DNA from: Zygnema cylindricum
Lineage: Eukaryota > Streptophyta > Zygnematophyceae > Zygnematales > Zygnemataceae
NCBI GenBank assembly: GCA_037447655.1
Contig: JBBHKE010001526.1
Span: 158,601-222,600 of the forward strand
DNA: 64,000 bases
Reading direction: 5' to 3'
Shown here: positions 23,049 to 34,109 of the stretch, piece after piece
Layout: every line of letters begins with the position of its first letter
Numbering within the stretch: the first letter of the stretch is position 1
Position numbers and translations under genes: made by a program
The notes under the pieces: model-generated
What the model saw: the letters and a program-made list of their open reading frames with translations, nothing else
The model's database searches: none
What the model was told of the DNA's origin: nothing

Positions 23049-23978
23049 TGCAATTTTGCGACCTCCATTGGTACACAGATTATACAGCTTACTTGAAGCT
23101 TATAGGATAGTTTTAAATGCCTCTCTTCTTCTTAAGAAAACCGTCACCTTGGCAGGCAATGACTATGACTCCCTTCAACTTTGTAAAGGTAAGACTCCCC
23201 TGAGCCGAACGCAAAAAAAAATTCTCAAAACACCCAACTACGCGATTAATTATCAAAAGGCAAAGATGCCAATTTTTATACAAGCTCTTTGAGAGAGAGA
23301 GGCGGCTGCCTACCAAAAACTCTAATTCGTAAATCCCTCTCTAAACCCCTTTAATATTGAGGTACAGAGCCAATCAAGTGGCTGTACCGTATAGGAAGGT
23401 ATTACTACCGATGTACTTCCTATACGGCCATTGTACACCATTGTCATGGAAGGGAAGCTTGTCACCTCTGGACTTGTCTCGAGGTTTCACGTAAAATTTA
23501 CAAACAACTGATAGGGTGCCACGTGGCATTTGGTGATGTGACGACCACAAACAGCCAAACTGACCATTCCGCAATGGCGGCTCGAATGTGAGCCGTTCGA
23601 TCTTTGTCGACTTTTAAAGTGTGTCGTCAGTTTCGTGCGGCTCTGTATGTACTAGTGCGGTTAAAAGGATTTCTGTGTGACTTTATGTTATAGTTTCATA
23701 AATCTGTTAATCAACTTCCTCCACTAGTTCTTGTACAAATAACTATCCTACTCTATACAAGCTAGCATTAGGTACTAGACTATCAGATAAGTCGGCTGGT
23801 TAATCGAGTAATATGTAGGGACCAAGGATCATATCTTTGGTCTGTCACGTTTTTGCTAAGGGTCCGATCCCCCTATCTTCTTTTGGCTGCTCAGGCAACC
23901 ATGGCTCTATCTCTCTCTTTCCGGTCTTCAGTGACTACAATAAGTATGGTGACTGGAGAGAGGGAAGGCCGAGCCTTA
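23049..23978 (-). repeat. 5' LTR of the F3 element
   Basis: It carries the gag start at its left end (CTCCAT, 23063-23068), GCCACGTGGCAT near 23518, a GTAC promoter block near 23390-23440 and a tRNA-like stretch ACCAAGGATCATATCTTTGGT near 23821 followed by GTTTTTG. On the right it abuts a plus-oriented F4 LTR. Confidence 0.75.
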
Positions 23979-24556
23979 TGTTGAAAAGAGGTAATTAATA
24001 GTTCACTTCCCTATTTTAGTTTTGTTTTAAAGAAAGAGAGTAAGGATCAAAGGCGCGCCATGACTGCCGCCATATTTAGAAAGCAGTTTTTGCAGTTAAG
24101 GGTATTTTGGCTAAAATGATGCCTAGGTCTAGATTGGAACCTGTGACCTCTAGATTCTTTATAGCCTAACGCCTAAACCATTAAGGCGTTACGAAACGAT
24201 ACACGTGACGGGTTTCATAAATATATAAACATTAACGAAACAACTAGTTAACAGCAGACTAACCAAAAGAAGCAATTTCTGCATGTACGCGAATTTGAAC
24301 CGTGTAAAATATGTTTTGATCGGACGGCCGACATTATAGCCGCCACGCGAAGTGAGATTTTTGGCGGCATACGGATATAGCGTCACGCGGTGCCACGTGG
24401 CGCCACATTATTTGATACCGGAGAAGATGGGAGGAGGAACCATGGCTTCCGATATGACAGGTGTCACCTTGTAGACCTTGTCGTACAATGGTTGTACAAT
24501 AAGTACATCGCCCATTGTACCTTCTTGTACTTTATAGTTTTCCTATTGGACTAGGG
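23979..24556 (+). repeat. F4 LTR, 5' part (plus orientation), cut by a gap
   Basis: It starts TGTTGAAAAGAGGTAATTAA. It is the reverse complement in wording of the minus F4 LTR ending at 46658. It has an antisense tRNA-like module at 24111-24189 (minus strand: CAGGTTCCAATCT B-box-like), a G-box GCCACGTGGCGCC near 24395 and the GTAC block near 24480-24540. It runs into the N gap. Confidence 0.75.
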
Positions 24557-24725
24557 NNNNNNNNNNNNNNNNNNNNNNNNNNNNNNNNNNNNNNNNNNNN
24601 NNNNNNNNNNNNNNNNNNNNNNNNNNNNNNNNNNNNNNNNNNNNNNNNNNNNNNNNNNNNNNNNNNNNNNNNNNNNNNNNNNNNNNNNNNNNNNNNNNNN
24701 NNNNNNNNNNNNNNNNNNNNNNNNN
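24557..24725. other. Assembly gap (169 N)
   Basis: A run of N inside an F4 LTR. The sequence immediately right of it is the left arm of a mirror repeat. Confidence 1.
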
Positions 24726-25048
24726 GGGCCCTCGAAACTTTTTTCCCCAAACGAAGTAAACATCCCTTGGCCCAGTAATATACCACCTTACGGGAACAAA
24801 CCTTGTTGAATCTTCAACCTTACACCTACTCCTCCTTCTTCTCCTTCTCCTCTTTCTCCTACTTCTTTAGAACCTCGTAGAAGTGTAGCCATCTTACCCC
24901 TTCTCTCTTTTCATGTGTCTTTAACGTGCTTCCGTTGTCACACGAAAACCTCCATATTCCCTTCATTTTACATTGAGACTCTGGAGGTATTCAGGAGTCT
25001 CACCTGTCGAAGGTTCTTCGGAGATCCTATTAGGACTGGGGAAACACA
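24726..25048. repeat. Left arm of a perfect 323-base mirror repeat
   Basis: Base for base this equals 25096-25418 read backwards without complementing. Paired positions sum to 50144 and I found no mismatch. It codes for nothing in its own right: apparent frames here are reversed text. The arm starts at the first base after the N gap. Confidence 0.97.
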
Positions 25049-25174
25049 GGTTGTCAGGGTTTTTGTCTGCCAGGGTGGCAGTTATTTTTGCTTAAACACA
25101 AAGGGGTCAGGATTATCCTAGAGGCTTCTTGGAAGCTGTCCACTCTGAGGACTTATGGAGGTCTCAGAGTTACA
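25049..25174 (+). repeat. LTR 3' end (plus orientation), F4 or F3-like
   Basis: GTCTGCCAGGGTGGCAG, then GATTATCCTAGAGGCTTCTTGG, then ATGGAGGTCTCAGAGTTACA is the normal wording of the 3' end of these LTRs, ending with the gag start. 25049-25095 is the mirror-repeat spacer. The right part (25096-25174) is in the right mirror arm. Confidence 0.6.
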
Positions 25175-26355
25175 TTTTACTTCCCTTATACCTCCAAAAG
25201 CACACTGTTGCCTTCGTGCAATTTCTGTGTACTTTTCTCTCTTCCCCATTCTACCGATGTGAAGATGCTCCAAGATTTCTTCATCCTCTTTCTCCTCTTC
25301 CTCTTCTTCCTCCTCATCCACATTCCAACTTCTAAGTTGTTCCAAACAAGGGCATTCCACCATATAATGACCCGGTTCCCTACAAATGAAGCAAACCCCT
25401 TTTTTCAAAGCTCCCGGGTCTTTTCCCCTCCCTTTTTTTCCACCAAAGTTCCGATAAGGTTTACCTTTGTCTTTTTTCCTCTCATCACGCTTCCGCCAAT
25501 CACCGCCGTTCCTCTCATCATGCTTCCGCCAATCACCACCAGCTGTAAATGCATTCACCCTGTCACTTCCCCTACGAAGCTCCAAAGTGCTTTCCCTCAC
25601 AAGAATTATTCCCATAGTAAAGCTCCAAGTCCTTGAGGAACCATCAATTGCCTGCATACGACAAATGATGTTTTCGTACTCATCTGGGAGTTTCATAAGT
25701 AATATACTAATCTTCTTCTCCTCAGATTCTACATATCCCGCGCTAGCAAGCTCAACATATAACGCAACAATATCATTGCAAAACTCTATCATGCTACCGC
25801 CTTTATAAACATAGGCCTCTATTTCATGTTTTACTAATTGCTGCCTTTGAATAGTCTCACTCTTATAAATCTGAATTAGTGCTTCCCATATCTCTGAAGA
25901 CTATGTTAGACTTAAAAGACTGATAGCTATGGACTTAGACACATATCTAAGTATGAGATGTTTTGCTATAGTGTTTTTGTATTCCCATATTTTCCTGTCA
26001 TTTTCTTCAGTTTTAATACCTACAAGTGGTACCATAGCTGAGAGTCTAGCTCCCTTCACCATAGATGTCCCATTTTTCCTTCTCCACTATTTCCCCATCC
26101 ACAAAAAGGTTTTTCCCTTCACCTTCCATTGCAATTGAACTCCGGTTGGTTTTTTGGGCAGCCCCAGATGAAACTCCATAGTGAGCTCCTCCAAAGCTTG
26201 GTGGCGGACACCTCACTTGTCTTGAAACAATTCCCTATAAGTGCTTCTCGAAAAGCAATCCATCTATAGTAAACTCCCAATAATTCAAGTCTGTTCCATC
26301 GAATATAGGCACCCTAGATGGTGGGCCTATAACCTGAAAATTTGAGACCTCCATT
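25175..26355 (-). pseudogene. Ty1/copia gag (5' part of element), family F2
   Basis: Gag on the minus strand begins at the LTR border (ATG 26355-26353). The 25792-25118 piece holds FCNDIVALYVELASAGYVESEEKKISILLMKLPDEYENI, a basic repeat RKRDERKKDKGKPYRNFGGK, a good CCHC zinc knuckle CFICREPGHYMVEC (about 25390-25350), and a run of Glu near 25300 just before the protease region, where it stops. Upstream gag (26355-25800) is broken by stops. It is a 5' fragment only. The matching fragment at 27463-28457 is the closest copy and lacks the Glu run. Confidence 0.85.
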
Positions 26356-27462
26356 GGCCCTCAGAGTAGGCAGATCCAAAAGAAGCTAATCTAGATAGTG
26401 TCGACTCTTAGCTTGATATAAACCCAAGTGAATGACCCCTTGACATTGAGAACCCCAATACAGATTCATCCTTGTGAAATGACACTTTCTGTGTGCTCAG
26501 TTCCACCACAGACTGCAAAGTTAGAATATGAGATTTGGACACATTCACCCACTTTGACTTTCCCTTAAAAATACCGCCACCCTGGCAGACAAAAACTATG
26601 ACCAACTATACCCCTGTGTAGCCTGGACTCCTATGAGTCTGCAGCAAAAAGAATCACTAAAAATGGTCAAGTAAATTGATAGTTATGGCTGCACAAAGTA
26701 AGCCATTTATATAAGATGCTCTTTGGGAGAGGCGACTACCTACTCAAAATATTCTAAGTCCTATTCTCACTCTAATACCCTATCCACTGACGTACGACAC
26801 CAATCACTTCACTGTACCGTACAGATAAGTACAGGTGCCGGTGTACTTTCTGTACGACAATCGTACGATATGGCTGAAATGTCAACACATGTCATATATC
26901 TATTTGTTCCAGTAATCTCCGGTGTTGCCGCAATCCAATGTTGACATGCCATGTGTCATCCTGTGTGGCGATGACCGCAAACCGCCAGAAGTACATATCC
27001 CGCGATCGCGGCGCCTATCGTGGCCGTCCGATCAAACCCGGCTACATTTCTAGCCGTTGAAAATAGACGCGCGGTATTTGTTTCGTGGTCGAACCGAATG
27101 CGCGGTATCTGTTTCAATAAATAAATCCGTACTCCATACTATCCATAACTGTATCTATGCAATACGTATATATTTCCAGTTAAATGAACTAGTCTACGTG
27201 TAACTATTTAAATAGTTATCAAACCCCATATGTCATAATACTAGCTCTAGTCTAAACAGATAAAGTCACCGGCTACTTTTGGTAAGTCTTACTAATTTAC
27301 CCCCTGTCTTCTCTAGAGAGCTTAGGCAGTCATGTCTCTAGCTCCCTATCCAGCCTTCAGTGACTACAACTAGTGTGGGGGCTTGGAGAGTGGAGTTAGA
27401 GGCAGACTGCCCCTGCCTTTTTCTATCCTATTATAGACCTAGAAAATACATAAATATCAACA
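26335..27462 (-). repeat. 5' LTR of family F2
   Basis: The left border follows the primer-binding site (26320-26334, 14 of 15 to the tRNA-iMet arm). The right border is ...AATATCAACA (27462). The GTAC block with GTGCCGGTGTACTTT is at 26832-26850, CCATGTGTCATC near 26949, and the CAGTCATGTCTCTAGCTCC block near 27325. The antisense tRNA module is degraded in this copy. Confidence 0.8.
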
Positions 27463-28457
27463 CACTCCTCCATATGGTGACCCAGTTCTCTACAAAAGAA
27501 GCAAACCCTTTTTTTCAAAGCTCCCCTTTCTTTTCTTCTCCCTCTCTTTCCACCGAAGTTTTGATAAGGTTTACCTTTGTATTTTTTCCTCTCATCACGC
27601 TTCCGCTCATCGCCGCAATTCCTCACATCACGCTTCCGCCAATAACCACCAGCTGTAAATGCAGTCACCTTGTCACTTCCCCTACGAAGCTCCAAGGTGC
27701 TTTCCCTCACAAGTATTATCCCCATGGTGATGCTCCAAGTCCACGAGGAGACATCCATTCCCTGCATACGGTAAATGATGTCTTCGTACTCATCAGGGAG
27801 TTTCATGATTAGTGTATTAATCTTTCTCTCCTCAGATTCAACATATCGTGCACTAGAAAAGCTCAACATATAATGCAGCAATATCATTGCAAAACTCTAT
27901 CATGCTACCGCCTTTATAAGCATAGGCCTCTATTTCTTGTTTTACTAACTGCTGCCTCTGTATAGTCTCACTCTTATAAATCTGAATTAGTGCTTCCTAT
28001 ATCTCTGAAGACTTGATTAGACTTAAAAGAGTGATAGCTATGAACTTAGACACATATCTAAGTATGAGATGTTTTGCTATAGTGTTTTTATATTCCAAAG
28101 TATTCATATCATTTTCTTCAGTTTTTTTTTTCAGTTATAACCCGCACAAGTGGAACCGTAGCTGAGAGCCTAGCTCCCCTCACCATAGGTGTCTTTTAAT
28201 CCTTCTCCCCTATTTCCCCTTCCACCGTAATGATTTTCCCTTCACCATCCGTTGCATCTGAACTCCGGTTGGTTTTCTAAGCAGCCCCAGATGATTCTCC
28301 ATAGTGAGCTCCTCCAAAACTTGGTGGCGGACACCTCACTTGTCCTGAAACAATTCCCCATAAGTGCTTCTCAAAAAGCAACCCCTCCATCGTTAACTCC
28401 CAATAAGTGAAGTCCGTTCCATCGAACATAGGCACCCAAGATGGTGGGCCCATAACC
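27463..28457 (-). pseudogene. Ty1/copia gag fragment, family F2
   Basis: This is gag from MEPIEFQVMGPPSWVPMFDGTDFTYW (28478-28400) to the zinc knuckle CFFCRELGHHMEEC (about 27490-27460), where the LTR of the neighbouring F2 element abuts. It contains LIMKLPDEYEDIIYRMQGM and ESTLELRRGSDKV. It is frameshifted near 27890 and 28140. The primer-binding site 28443-28457 reads GGTTATGGGCCCACC on the minus strand, a 15 of 15 match (16 with the next base). Confidence 0.85.
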
Positions 28458-29758
28458 TGAAATTCTATGGGCTCCATTGCCACACAGAATTTGCAGATCA
28501 AAAGGAAGCTAATCTAGATAGTGCCGAATCCAACTTGATATAAACCCAAATGATTGACCCTTTGACAATCAGAACCCCATCACAGCTTCACCCCTGTGAA
28601 ATAAGACTTTCTGTGTGCTCAGTTCCACCACAGAATGCAAAGTTAGAATATGAGATTCGTACACATTCACCCACTTTGACTTCCCTTAGAAATGCTGCCA
28701 CCCAGGCAGGCAAAGACTCTGACCAACTACACCAATGTGTAGCCTGGACTCCCTTGAGTTCGCGGCAAAAAGAATCACTGAAAATGGTCAACTGAATTGA
28801 TTGTTATGGCTGGCCAAAGTTTGCCATTTATACAAGGTGCTCTCTGGGAGAGGCAGCTACCTACCATAAATATTCTAAGTCTTAAACCCCTCTCTAAACC
28901 CTCTAGTACTGAGGTACGGACCAATCACATTATTGTATAGTATATAAAGGTACAGATGTCGGTGTACCTTTTATACGATCATCGTACGACATGGCTTAAA
29001 AGTCAACACATGTCTTATCCGGATTCGCTCTTATAATCTACGGAATTCCTGCCTCCAAATCTTATCTCTCAACGTGGGGCCAGGTCATGCCGCGTCAGAA
29101 AAATGGTACCGTACAAGAAAGTACAAGTGCCGGAGTACTTTTTGTACGAACATTGTACGATGTCGCCATAGTGCGATATTTGTCACTTCTGGATTTGTTT
29201 TCTGCTGTTCCAAAAATTCCGTAATCCCGTACGTTGTTGCCACGTGTCATTTGGAGTGGCGGAGTCCGCAAACCGCCAAGTTGTCCTTTCCGCGAGACCG
29301 GCGCTAACCACGGTCGTCCGATTGATATAGGTATTAGATAAGAACCGTCGAAACAAATGTTCGTACTATTTGTTTCGTCCGATACTAATAGTACAACTGT
29401 TTCTATGTCCTATAGACCGTAATCTAGTTAAATGGGAAAACCTACGTGTATATGTTTAAATACATATCAAACCCTATATACCTTAGCACAAGTCCTAGAC
29501 TAAACGGACAAAGCTAATGGCTACTATGACGGATGGCAGGTACCAGGATCAAATCCTGGGTCCGTCATTCCTTTTTGTAAATCTACTCAGATTATACTAC
29601 CTCTCTCTCTAGACAACTTAGGCAGCCATGGCTCTAGCTCCCTTTTCAGCCTCTAGTGACTACAACAAGTGTGGGGGCTTGGAGAAGAAGTTAGAGGCAG
29701 ACTGCCTCTACTATTTTCCTATCCTAAAATAGACCTAGAAAATACTCAAATATCAAGA
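28458..29758 (-). repeat. F2 LTR, left arm of a head-to-head pair
   Basis: It runs from the gag border to ...TATCAAGA (29758). It carries a tRNA-like module on the plus strand: ACGGAC at about 29501 pairs with GTCCGT (29560-29565), T-arm CCAGGATCAAATCCTGG (about 29543-29559), B box GGATCAAATCC (29546-29556), and TTTTT at 29572-29576. An internal duplication of the GTAC promoter block occurs (28920-28990 and 29105-29165). The next base begins an inverted F2 LTR. Confidence 0.8.
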
Positions 29759-31093
29759 GCCCCCACACTAATTGTAGTCACTAAAGGTTGGATAGGAAAC
29801 TAGAGCTATGGCTGCCTAAGCTCTCCAAAGAGACAAGAGTAGATAATGGTAGGTTTACTAAATAGGTATTTGATGGACTCGTGATTTGATCTTGGTACCT
29901 GCCGTCCGTCAAACATCCCGTAGCCGCTTGCTTTCTTGTTTAGTCAAAGAATGGAGCTAAGACATAGTGGGTTTGATAGATATGTAAATAGTTATTTGTA
30001 TGGTTTTTCATTTAACTAGAGTACGATTTATAGGGCATAGAAACAACTGTACTTAAAGTACCGGACGACACAAACAGTACACACATTTGTTTCGACTGTC
30101 TAGATACAATTCCAATTTGAATCGACGGTCGTGGTGCGAGCCGAGATTTTGGAGTGGGCAACTTGGCGTTTGTCGGGCACCGCCACTTTAGATGACACGT
30201 GGCGAGTTCTTAGAGGATCGCGCGATATCTAGAAAGAGAGATGACAACTCCGGATGTGACAAATAGTACATTATGGCGATGTTGTACATGGACCGTACAG
30301 AAAGTACTTTGTCGCCTGTACTTTTTTGTACGGTACAATCGTATGATTGGTTCGTACCTTGTTACCTCGTACAGTTCTATGATTGGTTCCGTGTTGACGT
30401 AGAATTTCAATGGTCAGCACGAAACGACGACCATTGAAATTCAACTGTCAACAAAGATTAATTCGGCAAGTCAAAATGAAACTTGGCATCATCCAATAAG
30501 ATGCGTGAGAAGAAAGGGACAGATCGACGACGACTTTTTCGCCACGTGGCAGACCGAGAGTGGTGCCGCGTAATTCCATACATAAAGTACGGTTACTACC
30601 ATACTTTAGATGTACATTATGTAGTGTGTGATAATCTGATTGGTCTAGAGGGGCTATGAGGGGATTTATGACTTAGAATTTTTGGTAGGTAGCCGCCTCT
30701 CTCTGAGAGCACCTTTTATATAAAAGGCTCACTTTGAGCAGCCATAACTATCGACTCAGTTGACCAAATTCATTGATTCTTTATGCTGTGGACTCAAGGG
30801 AGTCTAAGCTACATAGGGTTGTAGTCGATTAGAGTGTTTGCCTACCAGGTTGCCCGCATTTCTAAGGGAAAGTCAAAGTGGAGAATGTTATCCAAAACTC
30901 ATATTCTAACTTTGCATTCTGTGGTGGAATGGAGCACACAAAAAGTCTTATTTTACTGGGGTGAAGCTGTAATGGGATTGTGATTGTCAAGGGGTCAATC
31001 ATTTGGGTTTATATAAACTTGGAGTCGACACTATCTAGATTAACTTCTTTGGATTTGCGAATTCTGTGTGGCAATGGAGCCCATAGAATTTCT
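29759..31093 (+). repeat. F2 LTR, right arm of a head-to-head pair
   Basis: It is the inverse of the preceding LTR but lacks about 90 bases of its 5' end: it begins at GCCCCCACACTAATTGTAGTCACT. It ends exactly where an F2 LTR should (ATGGAGCCCATAGAATTTC). There is no internal region to its right: a MITE follows. It too has a doubled GTAC/ATTGG promoter block (about 30290-30380 and 30590-30645) and a degraded antisense tRNA-like part near 29890-29930. Confidence 0.75.
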
Positions 31094-31528
31094 GATAACA
31101 CCGATAGTGATAGTTATTGGTTATCGAACGGTCAGAGGTCCTGCTATATCGGTCCAAGACCAACAAATTCCTTTTCGGTGATAACTTAAAAAAAATTAGT
31201 ACACATACAATATTACTTTATAATATACTGTATTATATTAGTGACTTTATATTGCTTGGCATGCCATGTGTAATAATTTGTTTCGTAATCTGTGTAACGG
31301 AATAACGGCGGTTTAGTGCGACGGAGTACCTTACAATTCTACTGTGCGAACCGTACAATTATCGCCGATAATATCGTACTGGTGTTATCGCTGATGAATA
31401 ACTGATATTTTCGGTTGTTTATTAGTGATAACACCGATGTTTATATATCGTGTCAATACATCGGTTATCGACAACCCGATAAAAGGCCCATGTCGGTTAT
31501 CGGCAAATCCTTGCGGATACACAACACT
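31094..31528. mobile_element. MITE-C copy (palindromic, non-coding)
   Basis: It shares order and wording with 57081-57549 (inverted). The inner half-sites are ATCGAACGGTC...GACCAACAAATTCCTT on the left and CGGTTATCGGCAAATCC...GATACACAACACT on the right. The left terminal repeat is missing about 30 bases. Pyrimidine-ATCG motifs recur throughout. No reading frame has meaning. Confidence 0.75.
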
Positions 31529-32330
31529 AGAGAATATGATTTGTTGTTTTATCAAGGCTTCATACGTCATGGTATATCCGTGGAACTATAAACTCGACCA
31601 TTTAGTTTAAACAAGAGACATTGTATATAAAACATTTTTTGGTAAGGAAAACCCAGGAATGTAAGAGAACACTATGAATCGCTTTCAATGTTAATAACAC
31701 TCTATTGGCGCCCTTTAACTGACGACCCTTGAACCTGAATGTATAATTAATGATAATATTTTCCCGTTACGTTATTATAGCTACGGTTTAATGAGTGTCA
31801 GTCGCTGTACTATGGGAAGGGGCATTACGGAAAAATGTACCAAATGTGTTAGTTAGTACGAAAACTGCTCACTATTTCGTAGGAAAATACAAAAAAAGTG
31901 TGAGATATTGACATCGACAAAGGAAAGTGAGTGTCGTCGACAAAGGAAAGGGCTACTCGGATTTGATTCATACTAATGAAAACTACGAAATATAGTGCGA
32001 ACATTTTTTTACATTTTCAAACATCGACAATATGAACACAAAAAAGGACTACAATATGGGGAATGTTTATCGAAATTAGTGTTTCTTTTGCTAATTAGCG
32101 TTACGCTGGCTTTTGATCATTCAAACCAAAATAGCGCTAAAAACACTATTTGTTTATTTAAAGTAATAATTTCTTAACACTAATAAAAGTTCACGGTGTA
32201 CCTTCGTGCGTTAACGTCTAAAGGTGCTCTGCTGTCATACATATTAGTCATAGATGTCTCATTTGTACGGATTTTGACATTTTTACGAATTTTCCTTATT
32301 TTTTTAAGATTTTGAATCTTTTGTTAAATG
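31529..32330. other. Unassigned AT-rich sequence with a dispersed-repeat fragment
   Basis: No gene is recognised. About 31840-32010 (GTCGACAAAGGAAAG...GATTTGATTCATAC) resembles 54060-54240 (GTCGACA...GGAAAG...AAATTTGATTCATAA), so part of it is an uncharacterised dispersed repeat. Confidence 0.45.
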
Positions 32331-32339
32331 CGTATACAT

Positions 32340-32655
32340 TTCGTACGAAATCGTACGGATCTTATGTACGGAAATTTCAAAAAAGAGACGTTTTATTTCC
32401 GCGCGCGAAGTTTGAAAGAAATTTGTACGGTACGAATACAGCGTACGAAAGTTTCTAAAAGTGACGTTTTATTTCGGCGCGCGAAGTTTGAAAGAAATTT
32501 GTACGGTACGAATACAACGTACGGAAATTTCTAAAAGTGACGTTTTATTTCGGCGCGCGAAGTTTGAAAGTAATTTGTACGGTACGAATACAACGTACGT
32601 AAATTTCTAAAAGTGAAGTTTCATTTCCGCGCGCGAAGTTTGAAAAAAATTGTAC
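32340..32655. repeat. Tandem repeat, four 76-bp units
   Basis: The core GCGCGCGAAGTTTGAAA starts at 32401, 32477, 32553 and 32629, an exact 76-bp period. Each unit also has TTTGTACGGTACGAATACA and TTTCTAAAAGTGACGTTTTAT. Units differ by a few bases. Confidence 0.92.
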
Positions 32656-32807
32656 GGTTCATCATTACAACGAAGCCTCCATTGAATCCGCCATTGAAGG
32701 CTCGATTGAAGCCACACTTGAGGCTTCCACGAACCTCTTCACAGGCGGCCATGTCTAGGCCTCGAGGAGCAGAGTGGGAGCATCTTAAGGCTCTAAAGGG
32801 ATATGAT

Positions 32808-33030
32808 GGATTTTTTATTTTCAATTATGATTTTGTCATTATTCAAATTGAAATACAAAAATGGTTATTTTTTGCTTCAATTCTGAATTTATCATTATTA
32901 AGCGTTGACATACAGAAATGGATATTTTTTTTTCAATTGTGATTTTGCCATTATTCAATTTTGACATCTTAAAATGGTTCTTTTTTGCTTCAATTGTAAA
33001 CTTGTGAATGCTAACACGTTGTACTAGCAC
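32808..33030. repeat. Degenerate tandem repeat, about 57-bp period
   Basis: Units end in AAATGG at about 32864, 32921 and 32977, and share TTTTTTGCTTCAATT and CATTATTCAA wording. There are roughly four diverged units. Confidence 0.7.
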
Positions 33031-33034
33031 CGGC

Positions 33035-33260
33035 ATGGTGCAGGGAGGGCGTCGACGCTGACTTGGCGCCGACAGGAGGTTGGGAAGAAGCCGTCGCGCG
33101 CGCAGACAGGGCTTCGGCGCTGCCTCGGCGCCGGCGACGAGTCCCGCGCCGAGGCAATCTGGTCGCTGGCGACGTGACAGTCGGATCGCTGATTGCAGGT
33201 TCGGCTTCCAGGGAAGAGACTGTCGTCGTTGGTTTTCGTTTAGAACTTTTGGAATTTTGA
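33035..33260 (+). other. GC-rich island, possible exon remnant, unrecognised
   Basis: This short GC-rich stretch is far from the AT-rich context on both sides. A frame 33063-33260 (MAPTGGWEEAVARADRASAL...) is open, as is an overlapping frame from 33080, so coding is not established. I recognise no family. It could be a captured gene fragment. Confidence 0.3.
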
Positions 33261-33410
33261 TTAAGTTGTCATCGTATTTTTCGTTATCAATTAAATGTTT
33301 TACTATTTTTTAATTTTTATTTTTTGTATGGAGTTCACCCTTAACCGGTGGCGACCACCGTGGTGGAAGGGGTCTACAATTTTCCGCAATGTATCAATAA
33401 AGATACCAAC

Positions 33411-33538
33411 CTTTTACCAAATATATTACGATAACTTATGTTAGTCCCGGTACGATATATCGAGAGCCCTGACTGATCGATAATCGATAAAACAAATATT
33501 GAGATTATCGCGATATGATTTTACCCAATACACAACAT
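33411..33538. repeat. MITE-C end fragment
   Basis: GTTAGTCCCGGTACGATATATCGAGAGCCCTGACTGATCGATAA-type wording (core GATATATCGAG) and the terminal CCCAATACACAACATT match the right end of MITE-C copies (54640-54764, 57430-57549). A smaller scrap, ATATATCGCTCCGGACCAAC, is at 33768-33790. Confidence 0.6.
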
Positions 33539-34109
33539 TAGTGTCGTCCTCCACGCCCAACTGCGACTGCACGCGTCTGCTCATAGGCATCATGCAGAAA
33601 TCGTCCGTGCTAGACTTTCCCTATAGAGTAAAATGTCGATCTTCATCAAGATGGCCTTTCGCACTGCCTTTTGGAAAGACACAGTCCAGCAGTGTAGCAT
33701 TGTGTTTCGGTAAATTTCTTATCACGAAAAGCTCGGTGTATCAAATATCAAACACTAAAAGGGTTTGATATATCGCTCCGGACCAACAAAAGTTATCTTA
33801 GCACTCCGACTTGTAGAGGGGAAGGATTTAGGGAGTGTAGGTGGGTTATTTTTAGGTTAAAGAAACATAGTAACGAGTGTTGTGAACTCTAAAAATCAAC
33901 AAAATTAAGATGTGAAAACTTGCCAATATTGGTGTTTGCTGATCGTCAACTATTGTACGGAATTTGAAGCGCATAAATCGAATAAAATCAGTTTGATGAG
34001 CGTCACTGGTTATTTCCATAGGACAAAAACACAATTAGGGCTCTTACATGGTATAAACTTTTTCTTTTTGCATTCCACGTTCCACCTTTTTAATCTCTCA
34101 TGGCCAACA

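Noticed and set aside
24904-25121. Frame 24915-25121 and the apparent coding look of 24726-25048
   Set aside because: This is reversed text of the right mirror arm; it has no independent coding value.
23979-25174. A single plus-oriented F4 LTR spanning the gap, with matching 5-bp flanks
   Set aside because: The flanking pentamers CCTTA and TTTTA do not match and the mirror artefact lies between, so I cannot claim one LTR.
29501-29576. A genuine tRNA gene
   Set aside because: T-arm and acceptor pairing are good, but the span is only about 61-65 nt with no clear D and anticodon arms, and it sits in an LTR; reported as a tRNA-like module instead.
32340-32655. CRISPR-like array
   Set aside because: Units are contiguous 76-bp tandem copies without unique spacers, in a eukaryotic transposon context.
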